Source of the DNA: Pseudomonas zanjanensis
GTDB taxonomy: Bacteria > Pseudomonadota > Gammaproteobacteria > Pseudomonadales > Pseudomonadaceae
Direction: 5' to 3'
Assembly (NCBI RefSeq): GCF_014268745.2
Contig: NZ_JABWRB020000001.1
Span: 2,728,001-2,792,000, forward strand
Length of the DNA stretch: 64,000 nt
Position numbers and translations under genes: made by a program. This document shows positions 50,661 through 60,229 of the stretch, piece after piece (position 1 is the stretch's first letter; each line of letters starts with the position of its first letter). The notes beneath the pieces were generated by a model that saw only the letters and a list, made by a program, of their open reading frames with translations, made no database searches and was not told the origin of the DNA.

Positions 50661-52520
50661 ATGCTTCGCGTATTTGAACAAAGACTCGACCCCTTCCCAC
50701 CCGACGAAGTCCCCCCGCCGCCCAACGGCCTGGCTCGGTTCCTTTGGGCCTGCACCCGGGGCGCCCGCGGTTACATCCTGGCGTTTGCGCTGCTCAGCGC
50801 CGGCGTGTCGATCTACGAAGCCTGGCTGTTTTCGTTCCTCGGCCAGGTGGTGGATCTGCTCTCGACCTGGCAAGCCGGGGGTGACGCGGCAGCGCAGGAA
50901 AGTCGCGTGCTGTGGGGCATGGGTATCGTCATGGTGGCCAGCGTCGGGCTGGTGGCGCTGCGTACGATGGTGCAGCACCAGATATTGGCGATCAATCTGC
51001 CGTTGCGGCTGCGTTGGGACTTCCACCGCCTGATGCTGCGGCAAAGCCTTTCGTTTTTTTCCGATGAATTTTCCGGCCGGGTCACCACCAAGGTGATGCA
51101 AACGGCCCTGGCCGTGCGCGACGTGCTGTTCACCCTGATCGAGATCGCCCCGGGAATCGGCGTGTATTTCATCGCGATCATCGCCTTGGCCGGCGGCTTC
51201 GCCCTGAAACTGATGCTGCCGTTCGTGGCCTGGATCGTGCTGTTCGGGCTGGCCATGCTCTACTTCGTGCCCCGCTTGGGCAAAGTCGGACAGGAACAGG
51301 CCAATGCCCGCTCGTCGATGACCGGACGGATCTCGGACGCCTACACCAACATCACCACCGTGAAACTGTTCTCCCATTCCAACCGTGAAGCGCATTTCGC
51401 GCGCGCGGCCATGGAGGATTTCAAGCAGACCGGCTTTCGCCAGATGCGCCTGGTCAGCCAGTTCGAGATCGTCAACCAAGCGTTGGTGGTGGGGCTGATC
51501 ATGGCCGCTGGCGGCTATGCGCTTTGGTTGTGGCACCAGGGCGACGTCGGCGCCGGCGCGGTGGCGGCCATCACCGCCATGGCGTTGCGCATCAATGGCA
51601 TGTCGCACTGGATCATGTGGCAAATGACCTCGCTGTTCGAGAGCATCGGCACCGTGCAAGATGGCATGGCAACCCTGACCCGCGGCCCCAAGGTGCAGGA
51701 CGCGCCGGACGCGGGGGTGCTGGTGACCTCCGGCGGCGCGGTCACCTTCGACAACGTGAGCTTCAACTACAACGGTGAACGCCAGGTGCTCGATGGCCTG
51801 AGCCTGGACATCCGCCCGGGCGAGAAAATCGGCCTGGTGGGCCGCTCCGGCGCCGGCAAATCCACGCTCATCAACTTGCTGCTGCGCTTTTATGATGTCG
51901 ACAGCGGGCAGATCCGTATCGACGGGCAAGACATATCCCGCGTGACGCAAGACAGCCTGCGCAGCGCCATCGGCATGGTCACCCAGGATACGTCCCTGCT
52001 GCACCGTTCCATTCGTGACAACATCGCCTACGGCCGACCCGATGCAACTGACGCACAAGTCCGCCGCGCGGCGGCCAATGCCCAGGCCGATGAGTTCATC
52101 AGCCAACTGAGCGACCGCCAAGGTCACTCCGGCTACGACACCTTGGTGGGCGAGCGCGGCATAAAGCTGTCGGGCGGCCAGCGCCAGCGCATCGCGATTG
52201 CCCGAGTGATGCTCAAGAACGCGCCAATCCTGCTCCTTGACGAGGCGACCAGCGCGCTGGATTCGGAAGTCGAAGTGGCCATCCAGGAAAGCCTAGATGA
52301 AATGATGCAGGGGAAAACGGTCATCGCCATTGCTCATCGGCTGTCGACGATTGCGGCGATGGATCGGCTGATTGTCATGGATGACGGGCGGATCATTGAA
52401 CAGGGTACCCACGCACAATTGCTCGCCAAGAACGACATCTATGCGCGGCTGTGGCACCACCAGAGTGGCGGGTTCCTGGGTGAGGATCGGTGGGTGACGG
52501 AGGCGATGGATCAGGTTTAA
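50661..52520 (+). CDS. MsbA-like ABC exporter (fused permease-ATPase)
   Basis: The protein has 619 residues from the ATG at 50661 (cggag upstream; an earlier ATG at 50622 would add 13). A six-helix ABC exporter domain (about 40-340) precedes an ATPase domain with Walker A GRSGAGKST, Q-loop, signature LSGGQRQRI, Walker B ILLLDEATSALD and switch His (IAIAHRLST). Substrate unknown; drug or lipid export is usual for this type. It is divergent from the ArsR gene. Confidence 0.9.
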   Translation: MLRVFEQRLDPFPPDEVPPPPNGLARFLWACTRGARGYILAFALLSAGVSIYEAWLFSFLGQVVDLLSTWQAGGDAAAQESRVLWGMGIVMVASVGLVALRTMVQHQILAINLPLRLRWDFHRLMLRQSLSFFSDEFSGRVTTKVMQTALAVRDVLFTLIEIAPGIGVYFIAIIALAGGFALKLMLPFVAWIVLFGLAMLYFVPRLGKVGQEQANARSSMTGRISDAYTNITTVKLFSHSNREAHFARAAMEDFKQTGFRQMRLVSQFEIVNQALVVGLIMAAGGYALWLWHQGDVGAGAVAAITAMALRINGMSHWIMWQMTSLFESIGTVQDGMATLTRGPKVQDAPDAGVLVTSGGAVTFDNVSFNYNGERQVLDGLSLDIRPGEKIGLVGRSGAGKSTLINLLLRFYDVDSGQIRIDGQDISRVTQDSLRSAIGMVTQDTSLLHRSIRDNIAYGRPDATDAQVRRAAANAQADEFISQLSDRQGHSGYDTLVGERGIKLSGGQRQRIAIARVMLKNAPILLLDEATSALDSEVEVAIQESLDEMMQGKTVIAIAHRLSTIAAMDRLIVMDDGRIIEQGTHAQLLAKNDIYARLWHHQSGGFLGEDRWVTEAMDQV

Positions 52521-52822
52521 GCGTGAAGGGCCTGGGGGGATCTGCAGGTGGGTGTTTTGGGTCGTCAGCTGTCCTTCACAACGGGCAGCTTTCGGCCCAG
52601 AAGCCGTCGTTCAGAGTAGGGACATGACCCGCCTTTTTACTAGCGGCTTCAGTAAGGTGCACTGCGCGCACCCTGCGACAGACCCACACATGCTGTGGTG
52701 CATACAGCCCCCCTTACACGATAGCGTCTTTTCTCTTGAGTTTGATGCCGGCCTTCGATTAGATATGAGGCGTAAACGTTGTGACGTGAATAGCACCATC
52801 ATACATAAGGGAATAGCACTAA

Positions 52823-53407
52823 ATGGCCCGGATAGAACCCGTTTTCGGCAGCATCAGCAGCGAAATCGAAAACCCATACCAGCCGGGCGACGCCCAACTG
52901 ATTGACGACGAGGTTGTCACGTTTTCAACCCCCAAGATTTTGGATTTTTCCGGGCGTATTTCTCTGGCGCGCTTCTGGCTGATTCATGTGCCCTTGGTGC
53001 TGGTTCTTCCGTGCATTTTGCTGACGTTCTTTATGGTGGGGTTGCGCCATCAACTGGTGGTTTTGCTGATAGTCGGTGTCACCGTTGTCGTTCCTGCCAT
53101 GCTGCTCAACGTGTCTCTACTGGTACGCAGGGCACGTGATCTAGGCTGGAGTCCGATATGGGGAATTCTCAGCGTAGTCCCTGTTATCGGCTTTGTGATA
53201 ACGCTTCCGCTCTTCATGCTTCCGGGGCGTAAAGCGATTAATAAATACGGCCCGCCCAATCCACCTCTTTCGACGTCGGTAAAGCTACTTACCGCGCTGT
53301 TGGTGGTGCTGCTGCTTGTAACTTTAACCGTGATAGTTGTGTATTTTCCCCAATACAACCCACGGGCACCCTACGAGTGGTTCTTTAATGCATTGGTTCA
53401 GGCATAA
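52823..53407 (+). CDS. DUF805 family membrane protein
   Basis: The protein has 194 residues. A soluble N-terminus (about 1-45) precedes four hydrophobic helices with the DUF805 pattern (FSGRISLARFWLIH, LVRRARDLGWSPIWGIL). Function unknown. The 300 bases before it hold only a degenerate tttcggcccagaa motif (52591). Confidence 0.8.
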   Translation: MARIEPVFGSISSEIENPYQPGDAQLIDDEVVTFSTPKILDFSGRISLARFWLIHVPLVLVLPCILLTFFMVGLRHQLVVLLIVGVTVVVPAMLLNVSLLVRRARDLGWSPIWGILSVVPVIGFVITLPLFMLPGRKAINKYGPPNPPLSTSVKLLTALLVVLLLVTLTVIVVYFPQYNPRAPYEWFFNALVQA

Positions 53408-53679
53408 CGTTAGCGTACGCGAAGTCCATGCTTCACCTCATTGCGCGGCGCCAAGTGCTCAGGTGCCTTTGTAGAGAGCGTTGCGCGCACCACGCGATAG
53501 CCCTGCGTACGCCGCAGTGATGTCCATTGGGAAAAGAGAACAGATTTATTTCTCTGCTCTAAACGTCCGTTCTTGGCCGGTTGCGGCCTGTCATTAAGGG
53601 CAGCCACCGACCCATTGCAACCGTTCAGCATGTGGCTAAAATCGACCAAGAATAGACTGCCACCCATAAGTGAAAACTG

Positions 53680-54033
53680 ATGTTTACCTGCCCATGCTGC
53701 GGATATGCAGTCTTCGAGGAACACCCAGGGTCATACGACATTTGCCCAATTTGCTTCTGGGAGGATGATGTGTTCCAACTCTATTACCCTCACCAGGTGG
53801 ACGGACCGAATAGATGTAGCTTGTTCGAGGCGCAGGTCAATTTCGTCCAATTCGGTGCCTGCGAGCGAACCATGTTGAAGAATGTGCGAATGGTTAGCGA
53901 TAGCGATATGCGGGATGGTGAGTGGTTCCCACTCTGGACTCGCCGAGTCGCCATTCCAGATCCCGACTCCGACAACCAGCATCCTCAACACATGAAGTCG
54001 AAGTACGACCTCTACTATTGGCTGCGGACCTAG
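53680..54033 (+). CDS. CPCC-type cysteine-rich protein
   Basis: The protein has 117 residues. The N-terminus MFTCPCCGYAVFEEHPGSYD with CPICFWEDD is the zinc-ribbon-like CPCC domain. Members are of unknown function and are often encoded among toxin-immunity clusters. No signal peptide. Weak ribosome site. Confidence 0.8.
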   Translation: MFTCPCCGYAVFEEHPGSYDICPICFWEDDVFQLYYPHQVDGPNRCSLFEAQVNFVQFGACERTMLKNVRMVSDSDMRDGEWFPLWTRRVAIPDPDSDNQHPQHMKSKYDLYYWLRT

Positions 54034-54097
54034 CAGCGCAAATTGGCGTACTAAGCCCAAATTGGTCGGAAGCAGTCTATTCCAAACGGCTGCTTTT

Positions 54098-54117
54098 GGC
54101 CCAGGCTGTGTGAAAAC
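54098..54117 (+). repeat. Left copy of a 20-base inverted repeat flanking the IS1182 region
   Basis: GGCCCAGGCTGTGTGAAAAC; its exact complement is at 56363-56382. The two enclose 2.28 kb with the transposase gene and one other gene. Confidence 0.7.
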
Positions 54118-54216
54118 GCGCTAAACACCTCGAAAACTGAGAGTCGCGAACGTTGCCTTTGGAATCAGCGAGGGGAAGAGCGAATTAGCTTAGTCAGTGA
54201 CATAGAAGTACGTAAT

Positions 54217-54248
54217 GCCGTTTGGGCCGCATCAGCGGCCCAAACGGC
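54217..54248. terminator. Perfect hairpin after the transposase gene
   Basis: GCCGTTTGGGCCGC and its exact complement around an ATCA loop, 29 bases beyond the transposase stop. No T tract follows on the minus strand, so it is a hairpin with uncertain terminator activity. Confidence 0.5.
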
Positions 54249-54276
54249 TACTAACTGGCGAGCCAAGCGGCTGGAT

Positions 54277-55713
54277 TCACGCCCTGATCGCCTCAAGCAG
54301 TGCTGCGATGCCGAAGATGCTCATCATTCGTTTGAGGTTGTAGGCGAGCACATGAAGACTCATCTCAGTGCTCACCCTCGGCAGGGTTTTGGTCAGGAAG
54401 TGGGTACTTCCCATCCAGTACTTGAGCGTTCCAAAAGGGTGTTCAACGGTCTGTCGACGAACCCTCATCATCGCTGGATCATGTTCTAGCCGAACCTGCA
54501 TCGCGTCGACTACCGCCTCATGTTCCCAGCGCTTCACCCGGCGCTCCTTACCCGTCGTACATTGCTTTTGCATTGAGCAGAACTGGCAGCCCGAGAAGTA
54601 GTAACATTGCAATAACATGCCGTCCTCCATCGACGAATGCCGCCTGGTTAGAAACTGTCCCGCAGGGCATCGATACTCGTCCGACGCAATCAGATAAATG
54701 AAATCCTGCTTGCCGAATCTGCCTTCGGCTTTGCTGCCAGATATGAGGGGTTTCGGTACGTAGGTAGTGATGCCGGCTTGCTCGCAAGCAAGGATTTCCG
54801 GACCTTTGTAATAGCCTCGGTCGGCCACCACCGTTAGCGACTCAGCCTCGATTTCTTCACGCGCCTGGTTCGCCATATTGCTCAGTTGCCCACGATCATT
54901 ACCCACGTTGGTCACCTCATGGGCAATGATCAGATGGTGTTTGTCGTCGACAGCTGTTTGTACGTTGTAGCCAACGGTTCCGGTGCCTCGGCCGCTCGTG
55001 GCCATTGAGCGTGCATCTGGGTCTGTGAGGGAGATCTGCTGGTCTGGACTTTCGTGGAGCTGCGCCTCGATTTCCTTGAGTTTCCGCATCTGCTTTTTCA
55101 GTGTTTCTATCTTTTCTTTAAGCCGCTCTGCTTTGGCCTCGGCCACTTCGGGCGTGGCCCGATCCGCCGAATCCATCGCCGCCAGATAGCGATCAATGCT
55201 CTGCTCAATCTGCTGCATGCGTGCCTTCACCTTGCCCTGAGTGAAGTTGCGGTCGCGATTATTGACGGCTTTGAATTTGCTGCCGTCAATGGCGATGATC
55301 GACTGAGAGAAGAGATTGAGGTTGCGGCAAAGAACTACGAACTGGCGGCATACGCTGCGAATGGGTTTGCCGTTGTCTTTGCGAAAGTCGGCAATGGTTT
55401 TGAAGTCCGGAGCCAAACGCCCCGTTAGCCACATCAACTCGACGTTGCGCTCGGCCTCACGCTCAAGTCGGCGGCTTGACTGAATCCGATTGAGATAGCC
55501 GTAGATATAGATCTTCAGCAACACCGCTGGGTGGTAGGCCGGACGACCCGTTGCGGCAGGATCGACGCCCCCAAAACCAAGTGCGCCCAGGTCGAGTTCA
55601 TCGACGAAAACGTCGACCACTCGCACTGAATTTTCTTCGGCTACATAATCGTCCAAGCACTCCGGCAGCAGCGTCACCTGCGTCCGAGTCTCGCCCTCAA
55701 TGAATCGTTTCAT
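54277..55713 (-). mobile_element. IS1182-family transposase (complete)
   Basis: The protein has 478 residues. It carries the IS1182/IS5-like DDE transposase pattern: an N-terminal helix-turn-helix region (about 1-110, LDDYVAEENSVRVVDVFVDELD), Asp in IIAIDGSKFKAVNNRD, Asp in VVADRGYYKGPE and a C-terminal Glu in the VEHPFGTLKYWMG segment. The frame is intact, so the element may be active. The terminal repeats are uncertain: an exact 20-base inverted repeat lies at 54098 and 56363, but the right one is 650 bases beyond the gene. Confidence 0.88.
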
Positions 55714-55835
55714 GATCGCCCCCGATACGATCTAGACGAACAAAAGCTTAGATCATCCTCGGCGTATTCTGACTTTTGACCTTAAAGCAAAGCTCGCTTT
55801 TCATCTGGATTGAAGACATTACCGGAGGGGATTGG

Positions 55836-56249
55836 TCAGATATGGGCAAGCAGGGGAACAATGGATTTACCCATGCAATTGACTGCCGCAAAGTATTTAC
55901 GGCCGCTTGGATGAGACAACCTTGCGTGGCATTCGCAACAATACTCGTCACTGTATTGGCCATCAGGCTTGAAAAATAGCTTGGCCTCGCTGAGGTCGGT
56001 TATTAAAAATCCTTCAGATTTCAAAATCTGTTCAAAACGATCACGTAGTGAAGAGAGGGCGGTGGGAAGGTGGGGATGACTGAGAAGCTCCTTCGGGTAT
56101 GGGGTCGCACTCAGGAGATCCACCGTCGCGATCGATTCCCCGGTCGCTTTGAGGGCTTGCAACAGATGTGGGTGTACGTACGACAGACTGCTCGCAGCGT
56201 GGTGCGCAATACTTTGACAGACACTACTGAGGCGGCGACGGGAAGGCAT
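55836..56249 (-). CDS. Hypothetical protein with CxxC motif, possible IS passenger
   Basis: The protein has 137 residues, soluble, with a cysteine motif YCCECHARLSHP. The ATG follows aggaagaatga, so translation is likely. It lies between the transposase and the right 20-base repeat, so it may be a passenger gene of the element or part of the interrupted locus. Family not recognised. Confidence 0.55.
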   Translation of the reverse strand: MPSRRRLSSVCQSIAHHAASSLSYVHPHLLQALKATGESIATVDLLSATPYPKELLSHPHLPTALSSLRDRFEQILKSEGFLITDLSEAKLFFKPDGQYSDEYCCECHARLSHPSGRKYFAAVNCMGKSIVPLLAHI

Positions 56250-56362
56250 TCATTCTTCCTGATTTGGTTTACGAGCTGCGTCGAGCTGCTGGATTCTTAG
56301 AGATCATATGGTGCCTCAAAACCTGGTCGAATGCCCCCATGGCCGAATCGTTCTAAAAATGT

Positions 56363-56382
56363 GTTTTCACACAGCCTGGGCC
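56363..56382 (-). repeat. Right copy of the 20-base inverted repeat
   Basis: GTTTTCACACAGCCTGGGCC, the exact complement of 54098-54117. Outward of both copies the sequence resembles gctttcggccc, a motif also found at 37464 and 52589. Confidence 0.7.
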
Positions 56383-56460
56383 GAAAGCTGTCGTTCCCAA
56401 CGGGTCGCGTTTTGCTCGAAGATGGCCCTGTAAACCATCTCTCATTCAATCGGGATCCAT

Positions 56461-56931
56461 TCACATGCCTGTCTTGATGGCGCGAATAGCCGCCATGTAA
56501 GCGCTGGTTCCGATGCCGACCTGACCCCAGACTTCACGGCTTTCTCCTCCTTGGCGGTCATATTGTTCATCCGCATCCCATAGCGTCAGGATTTGGGTTG
56601 GAAACAGGTATTCATAGGATGAGAATTCGTGCTGGCCGGAATTGTCCGAAGCAGCCATCACTGAAAACACATGTGTGGCAGAGTGCGCAAAGACATCGAC
56701 TCCCTTGAACATGAACGTAACGTTCGGGTTTCCGCAGACACCAATGAAGCTGACTTCATCGTTCGGCCCGTGGGAAACCTGCACGCAGGACTCGCAAAAA
56801 TAATCGACGCGGTCATGGGAATGCTCGAGCGGGAATCCGATGGCAGCCATCTTTTGCCTCGCTGTAGCGCGTGCTGCGCCAAGACGAACAGGACCAATAG
56901 CCTCGAGCGGTAAGATTTCAAAAACCTGCAT
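56461..56931 (-). CDS. Hypothetical protein, possible immunity-type
   Basis: The protein has 156 residues beginning MQVFEILPLEAIGPVRLGAA, a start pattern shared by a group of small proteins often found in toxin-immunity clusters. No signal peptide; one loop holds the cysteines FCESCVQVS. No function is assigned. Confidence 0.5.
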   Translation of the reverse strand: MQVFEILPLEAIGPVRLGAARATARQKMAAIGFPLEHSHDRVDYFCESCVQVSHGPNDEVSFIGVCGNPNVTFMFKGVDVFAHSATHVFSVMAASDNSGQHEFSSYEYLFPTQILTLWDADEQYDRQGGESREVWGQVGIGTSAYMAAIRAIKTGM

Positions 56932-57053
56932 TTCCTGGGCTCCATGGGTGACAGGCTAGCCAACCGCTCCGCTATGTAGGGCGCGGAAGTTGTGCTGAAG
57001 ATTGTCCGAGAGCGGGCACCTCGGTACGCTGTCGACCTTATCCGATATGGAAA

Positions 57054-57449
57054 ATGCTTAACATGGATCCGCACGCTGTGATCGCAAGAAATTTCGTTGG
57101 GGGTGAAGCATACGAAGACGCCTCGTTCATCGGACGATTACATGAAGCGGGACTCTGGGATCGTGAAGAATACTGGCTGCTGGAGTGGGCACTCTATCAA
57201 ATCGCAACAGAGACAAGCTTCAGTCAGCCGCTCTCACATAGGGTGTTCGAGATATTTAGCTACAGTTTTCTACTATTCGGATGCCACTTCGATCGGAAGG
57301 ATCGCTTCAAGATCCGAAACCTGAAAAGAAAGCAGATCTACGATTCCCGCGAGAGATTCCACATGGTGTTTGAGGGTTTCTTCGCTGGAAAAATGCCGAC
57401 ACCGGCTCGCTTTGACGAACCCAATCCGTGGCTCGTAGGTGGCCCGTAA
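57054..57449 (+). CDS. Immunity protein 41 (Imm41)-like
   Basis: The protein has 131 residues. ARNFVGGEAYEDASFIGRLHE, then EEYWLLEWALY, FEIFSYSFLLFGCHFDRKD and a C-terminal FHMVFEGFFAGKMPTPARFD resemble the Imm41 family of polymorphic-toxin immunity proteins. No toxin gene is adjacent, so it is an orphan immunity gene. The start may be 57054 or 57063. Confidence 0.65.
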   Translation: MLNMDPHAVIARNFVGGEAYEDASFIGRLHEAGLWDREEYWLLEWALYQIATETSFSQPLSHRVFEIFSYSFLLFGCHFDRKDRFKIRNLKRKQIYDSRERFHMVFEGFFAGKMPTPARFDEPNPWLVGGP

Positions 57450-57707
57450 TCTGACCGGACGGGGTTAATGATCGCTGATGTCAATCCACCGTTCCTCGGC
57501 CAGCCTTGCGCATGCCGAGAAAGCAGGCAGGACCGACTAGCCCTTAGAGTTCTGCCTTCGGGGGTCGTGACGGTCGAGCGAATCGCGCCATTGCTGGATT
57601 GCTTTGGCTTATTCGAACTCAATCCTCGCGAAGGTTAGGCCACGACAACTGTCGGCCAGAAGCGGTCGATCGAGAGACGTCTGAGGATATAAAGTCGAAG
57701 CTTCGGA
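57450..57707. other. Intergenic stretch with no recognised gene
   Basis: Only a degenerate gtcggccagaagcggtcg motif near 57651 was noticed; no gene could be supported. Confidence 0.4.
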
Positions 57708-58157
57708 TCACATATTTCTGCTTTGCTCATGAGCCAACACAAAACCTCGCGCTGTCAGCCTGGCAGTTAGGAACATTAACGCTCTACGGAAGACCGGATG
57801 ACAGTCGGCATACGGCAAATTATCGAGCGGAGCCCAAAAAAAGCTAAAGAAATGGCCATGATCATCGAGCGTGAGATGAGTCCATTGCTCCGGCAAGGTT
57901 GCCTGGGTGAAACACAGCTGAAATGACCATATCTGGTCGAGATGCTCGGCGTCCCAGCAGCCCATATCGCTGACAACCGAGGCGTCCGTAATACCCGACT
58001 CTTCGCTTAATTCGCGCAGAGCGGTCTCAACTGGAGTTTCGCCTTTCTCGATTGTTCCTTTGACCAGTTGTACGCCTGCTATTGGATGGCGGAACAGAAG
58101 GATGTGTGTGCCAGGAATGCTGGAGAGGATTACGGGGCAAGCCTTGTTCGGTGACAT
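57708..58157 (-). CDS. Nudix hydrolase
   Basis: The protein has 149 residues with the Nudix box GTIEKGETPVETALRELSEESG intact (G, E, RELSEE). It should hydrolyse a nucleoside diphosphate derivative; the substrate is not evident. It stands alone. Confidence 0.87.
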   Translation of the reverse strand: MSPNKACPVILSSIPGTHILLFRHPIAGVQLVKGTIEKGETPVETALRELSEESGITDASVVSDMGCWDAEHLDQIWSFQLCFTQATLPEQWTHLTLDDHGHFFSFFWAPLDNLPYADCHPVFRRALMFLTARLTARGFVLAHEQSRNM

Positions 58158-58310
58158 CGCGATTTCCTTATCGACAACGAAGCACGCATCTTACGACCTT
58201 ATCCTCTGCGTGAGTCGCCAGATATTTTGATGTCCGCTTCGGGTCGGAAGCAGCCCTTCGCTTCCGACCCGATCCATCTTGGGAAAAATGGAATCTATTC
58301 CACCAAACGC

Positions 58311-58652
58311 TTACCTAGGGTCGATGACATCCAGCGCCCGGTTTGCCAATAGCAGACCTAGTTCAATCAGTTGTTGCAGCCCCAGTGCAACATGCCGTCG
58401 AGAATCCTCCAGGTCAAACGCCAAATCGTTGGCCATGGCATTGGCGGAGGCTAACGTTTCGCTGAGGTTGGCCAACAGGCTTTCAGCATCGACGCCCTCC
58501 ACGACGGTGAACAGTTGGTCCGGAGGTGGCTTCTTGTCAGGCTGGGCGGGTTTGGGGTTCAGATAGGAATCGATGACACGTTCGGCGTGGGCGTCGGCCG
58601 CGATGTCCAGGTGCAGCGGTGGAACGGGTGGGTCTGGGATGAGTTTGTCCAT
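58311..58652 (-). CDS. DUF6124 family protein
   Basis: The protein has 113 residues beginning MDKLIPDPPVPPLHLDIAAD, the Pseudomonas DUF6124 pattern, with a helical C-terminal region (LLANLSETLASANAMANDLAF). Function unknown. A good ribosome site (aggagcattcc) precedes the ATG, and a structured hairpin lies upstream. Confidence 0.75.
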   Translation of the reverse strand: MDKLIPDPPVPPLHLDIAADAHAERVIDSYLNPKPAQPDKKPPPDQLFTVVEGVDAESLLANLSETLASANAMANDLAFDLEDSRRHVALGLQQLIELGLLLANRALDVIDPR

Positions 58653-58674
58653 GGAATGCTCCTAACGTTATGGG

Positions 58675-58712
58675 AGCCGCCACGTTCGCTGCTAAACGAG
58701 TGGGTGGCAGCC
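58675..58712 (-). promoter_or_regulatory. Hairpin in the DUF6124 leader
   Basis: On the minus strand GGCTGCCAC pairs with GTGGCGGCT (two G-T pairs) around a 20-base loop, 23 bases before the ATG. Confidence 0.45.
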
Positions 58713-59056
58713 GTGCGCAGGTTAGCAGACCGGTACGTTAGGAAACCGGCGCACCCGAGGATGCCCTGCACACAGCCGCCATAAGAATTCGAGCAATAAA
58801 AATGCCCGCACTGAAGGCAGTTGCCGTGCGCCTAACGTGATTCCGAGCTGCTAAACCCGACCGCTGATTGGTAGCGGTGAGCAAAGACTAGGCACCGAAA
58901 TCAGCAGGCGCAAGGGACTGGGATTTTCTAGGAAATGTCCTGCAAGTCAATGGGCAATATTCGCTCCGTCAATTCCTACGACAAGCCCGTTCACCATTCC
59001 ACCACCGGAGCGCTGCGCTGCGCGACGGGTTCGATGTGACGTGTATCCTGACCAAG
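58713..59056. other. Intergenic stretch, no gene recognised
   Basis: Contains two further copies of the CCTAACGT word also found at the DUF6124 start (58734 inverted, 58829), nothing coding. Confidence 0.4.
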
Positions 59057-59776
59057 CTAATACTTCTGTAATAAATTGGGATCATTCACGCCCTCAGAAA
59101 CATACGTACTCTCCTGACCGACGTAAAAATCATTTGGCTTGGCCGCCTCGGCATAAGCTTCGATTTCATCGAGACTCATACTCGGATCCGCCTCAAGAGC
59201 CGCCTTGAAGTTTTGTGTCGTCGTAATTGAGCGCTCCCCGTTGAGCTGACTTTCTTCTGAAACCAGTCCAGAAGGAGCTAAAGTCTTGATGCAATTTTCA
59301 CCACACTTCTCTCCAGCGACAATCCCCCTCCAGTGAGGACCAAAAGTAAAAACGGCAAAATACATTGTTTTCGCCTTGGTTTTATCAATACCAAGATCGA
59401 TTAGCGCGTAATAGAACATCCGATGCGTTTCAACCCACGACCGGACCCGATTTTCTTCGTAGCAATAATGATCATGGACAATTGCCGCCTTCAAGAAAGA
59501 CTCGTCGTAAGCATCACCTATTATAGGTTGCGCCCATTTCGGGATCGAAGCGCCATCCGTGGTTCCTGACTCATGATTGCCTGCTTTCCAAATATCGGTT
59601 TGCCACACCAAGCCATTTGGCGATTTAAACGTAAGCATGGAACCTAACTGACACTTTCGCTCCTTGGTAAATTGACAACCTTCAGGGAGCAATTTCAATT
59701 CTCCCGTAAATTGACTCGCAAACAGTGCATTTGCGACCCCCATTAACAGCACCATCAGCGCTATAGCCTTACGCAT
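59057..59776 (-). CDS. DUF1353-domain exported protein
   Basis: The protein has 239 residues from the ATG at 59776. A signal peptide (ALMVLLMGVANALFAS) is followed by a DUF1353 domain (FKSPNGLVWQTDIWKAGNHE, TTDGASIPKWAQPI, AAIVHDHYCYEE). DUF1353 occurs in phage-like and toxin-associated proteins, often with the DGAS and HD motifs seen here. Function unknown. Its base composition is lower in GC than the flanks. Confidence 0.78.
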   Translation of the reverse strand: MRKAIALMVLLMGVANALFASQFTGELKLLPEGCQFTKERKCQLGSMLTFKSPNGLVWQTDIWKAGNHESGTTDGASIPKWAQPIIGDAYDESFLKAAIVHDHYCYEENRVRSWVETHRMFYYALIDLGIDKTKAKTMYFAVFTFGPHWRGIVAGEKCGENCIKTLAPSGLVSEESQLNGERSITTTQNFKAALEADPSMSLDEIEAYAEAAKPNDFYVGQESTYVSEGVNDPNLLQKY

Positions 59777-59976
59777 ATCGCCTCTTCTTGTCGATATAAC
59801 GATTAGACAACTCAAATCATTTTTATGGAGCTTGGTGCTATGAACTTTACTTACATCAGCTGCTGCGAGTTAACTATAGCAGTCAATTTTCCTGGCAGTT
59901 TTCCACTTTCAAATGGTTCAGCCCATCAATACAAGAGATGCCATAATCCTGGCCTGCTCATACCAGAGACGGATCA

Positions 59977-60135
59977 ATGACCACCGAACGCTACGACCAA
60001 CTCGCCATCTTCGCCGCCGTCGCCCAGGAGCGCAGCTTCACCCGCGTCGCGGCCAAGTTGGGCATGTCGCAACCGGCGCTGAGCCGGGCGATGCGTCAGT
60101 TGGAGATTTGGCTTTCCTCTCGATGGGAATCGTAG
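59977..60135 (+). pseudogene. LysR-regulator remnant (N-terminal HTH only)
   Basis: A frame starting MTTERYDQLAIFAAVAQERS and reading a complete LysR helix-turn-helix (FTRVAAKLGMSQPALSRAMR) breaks off after RQLEI, then WLSSRWES and a stop. The effector domain (about 240 residues) is missing, so the gene is truncated. Confidence 0.75.
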
Positions 60136-60229
60136 GAAAACAAATTACCCTTGCGGTATTAATCGATAAACCACGCCAATTACATAGCACTCATACCGTA
60201 ATCACATAAATTCGACTGAGCGAAGCACC

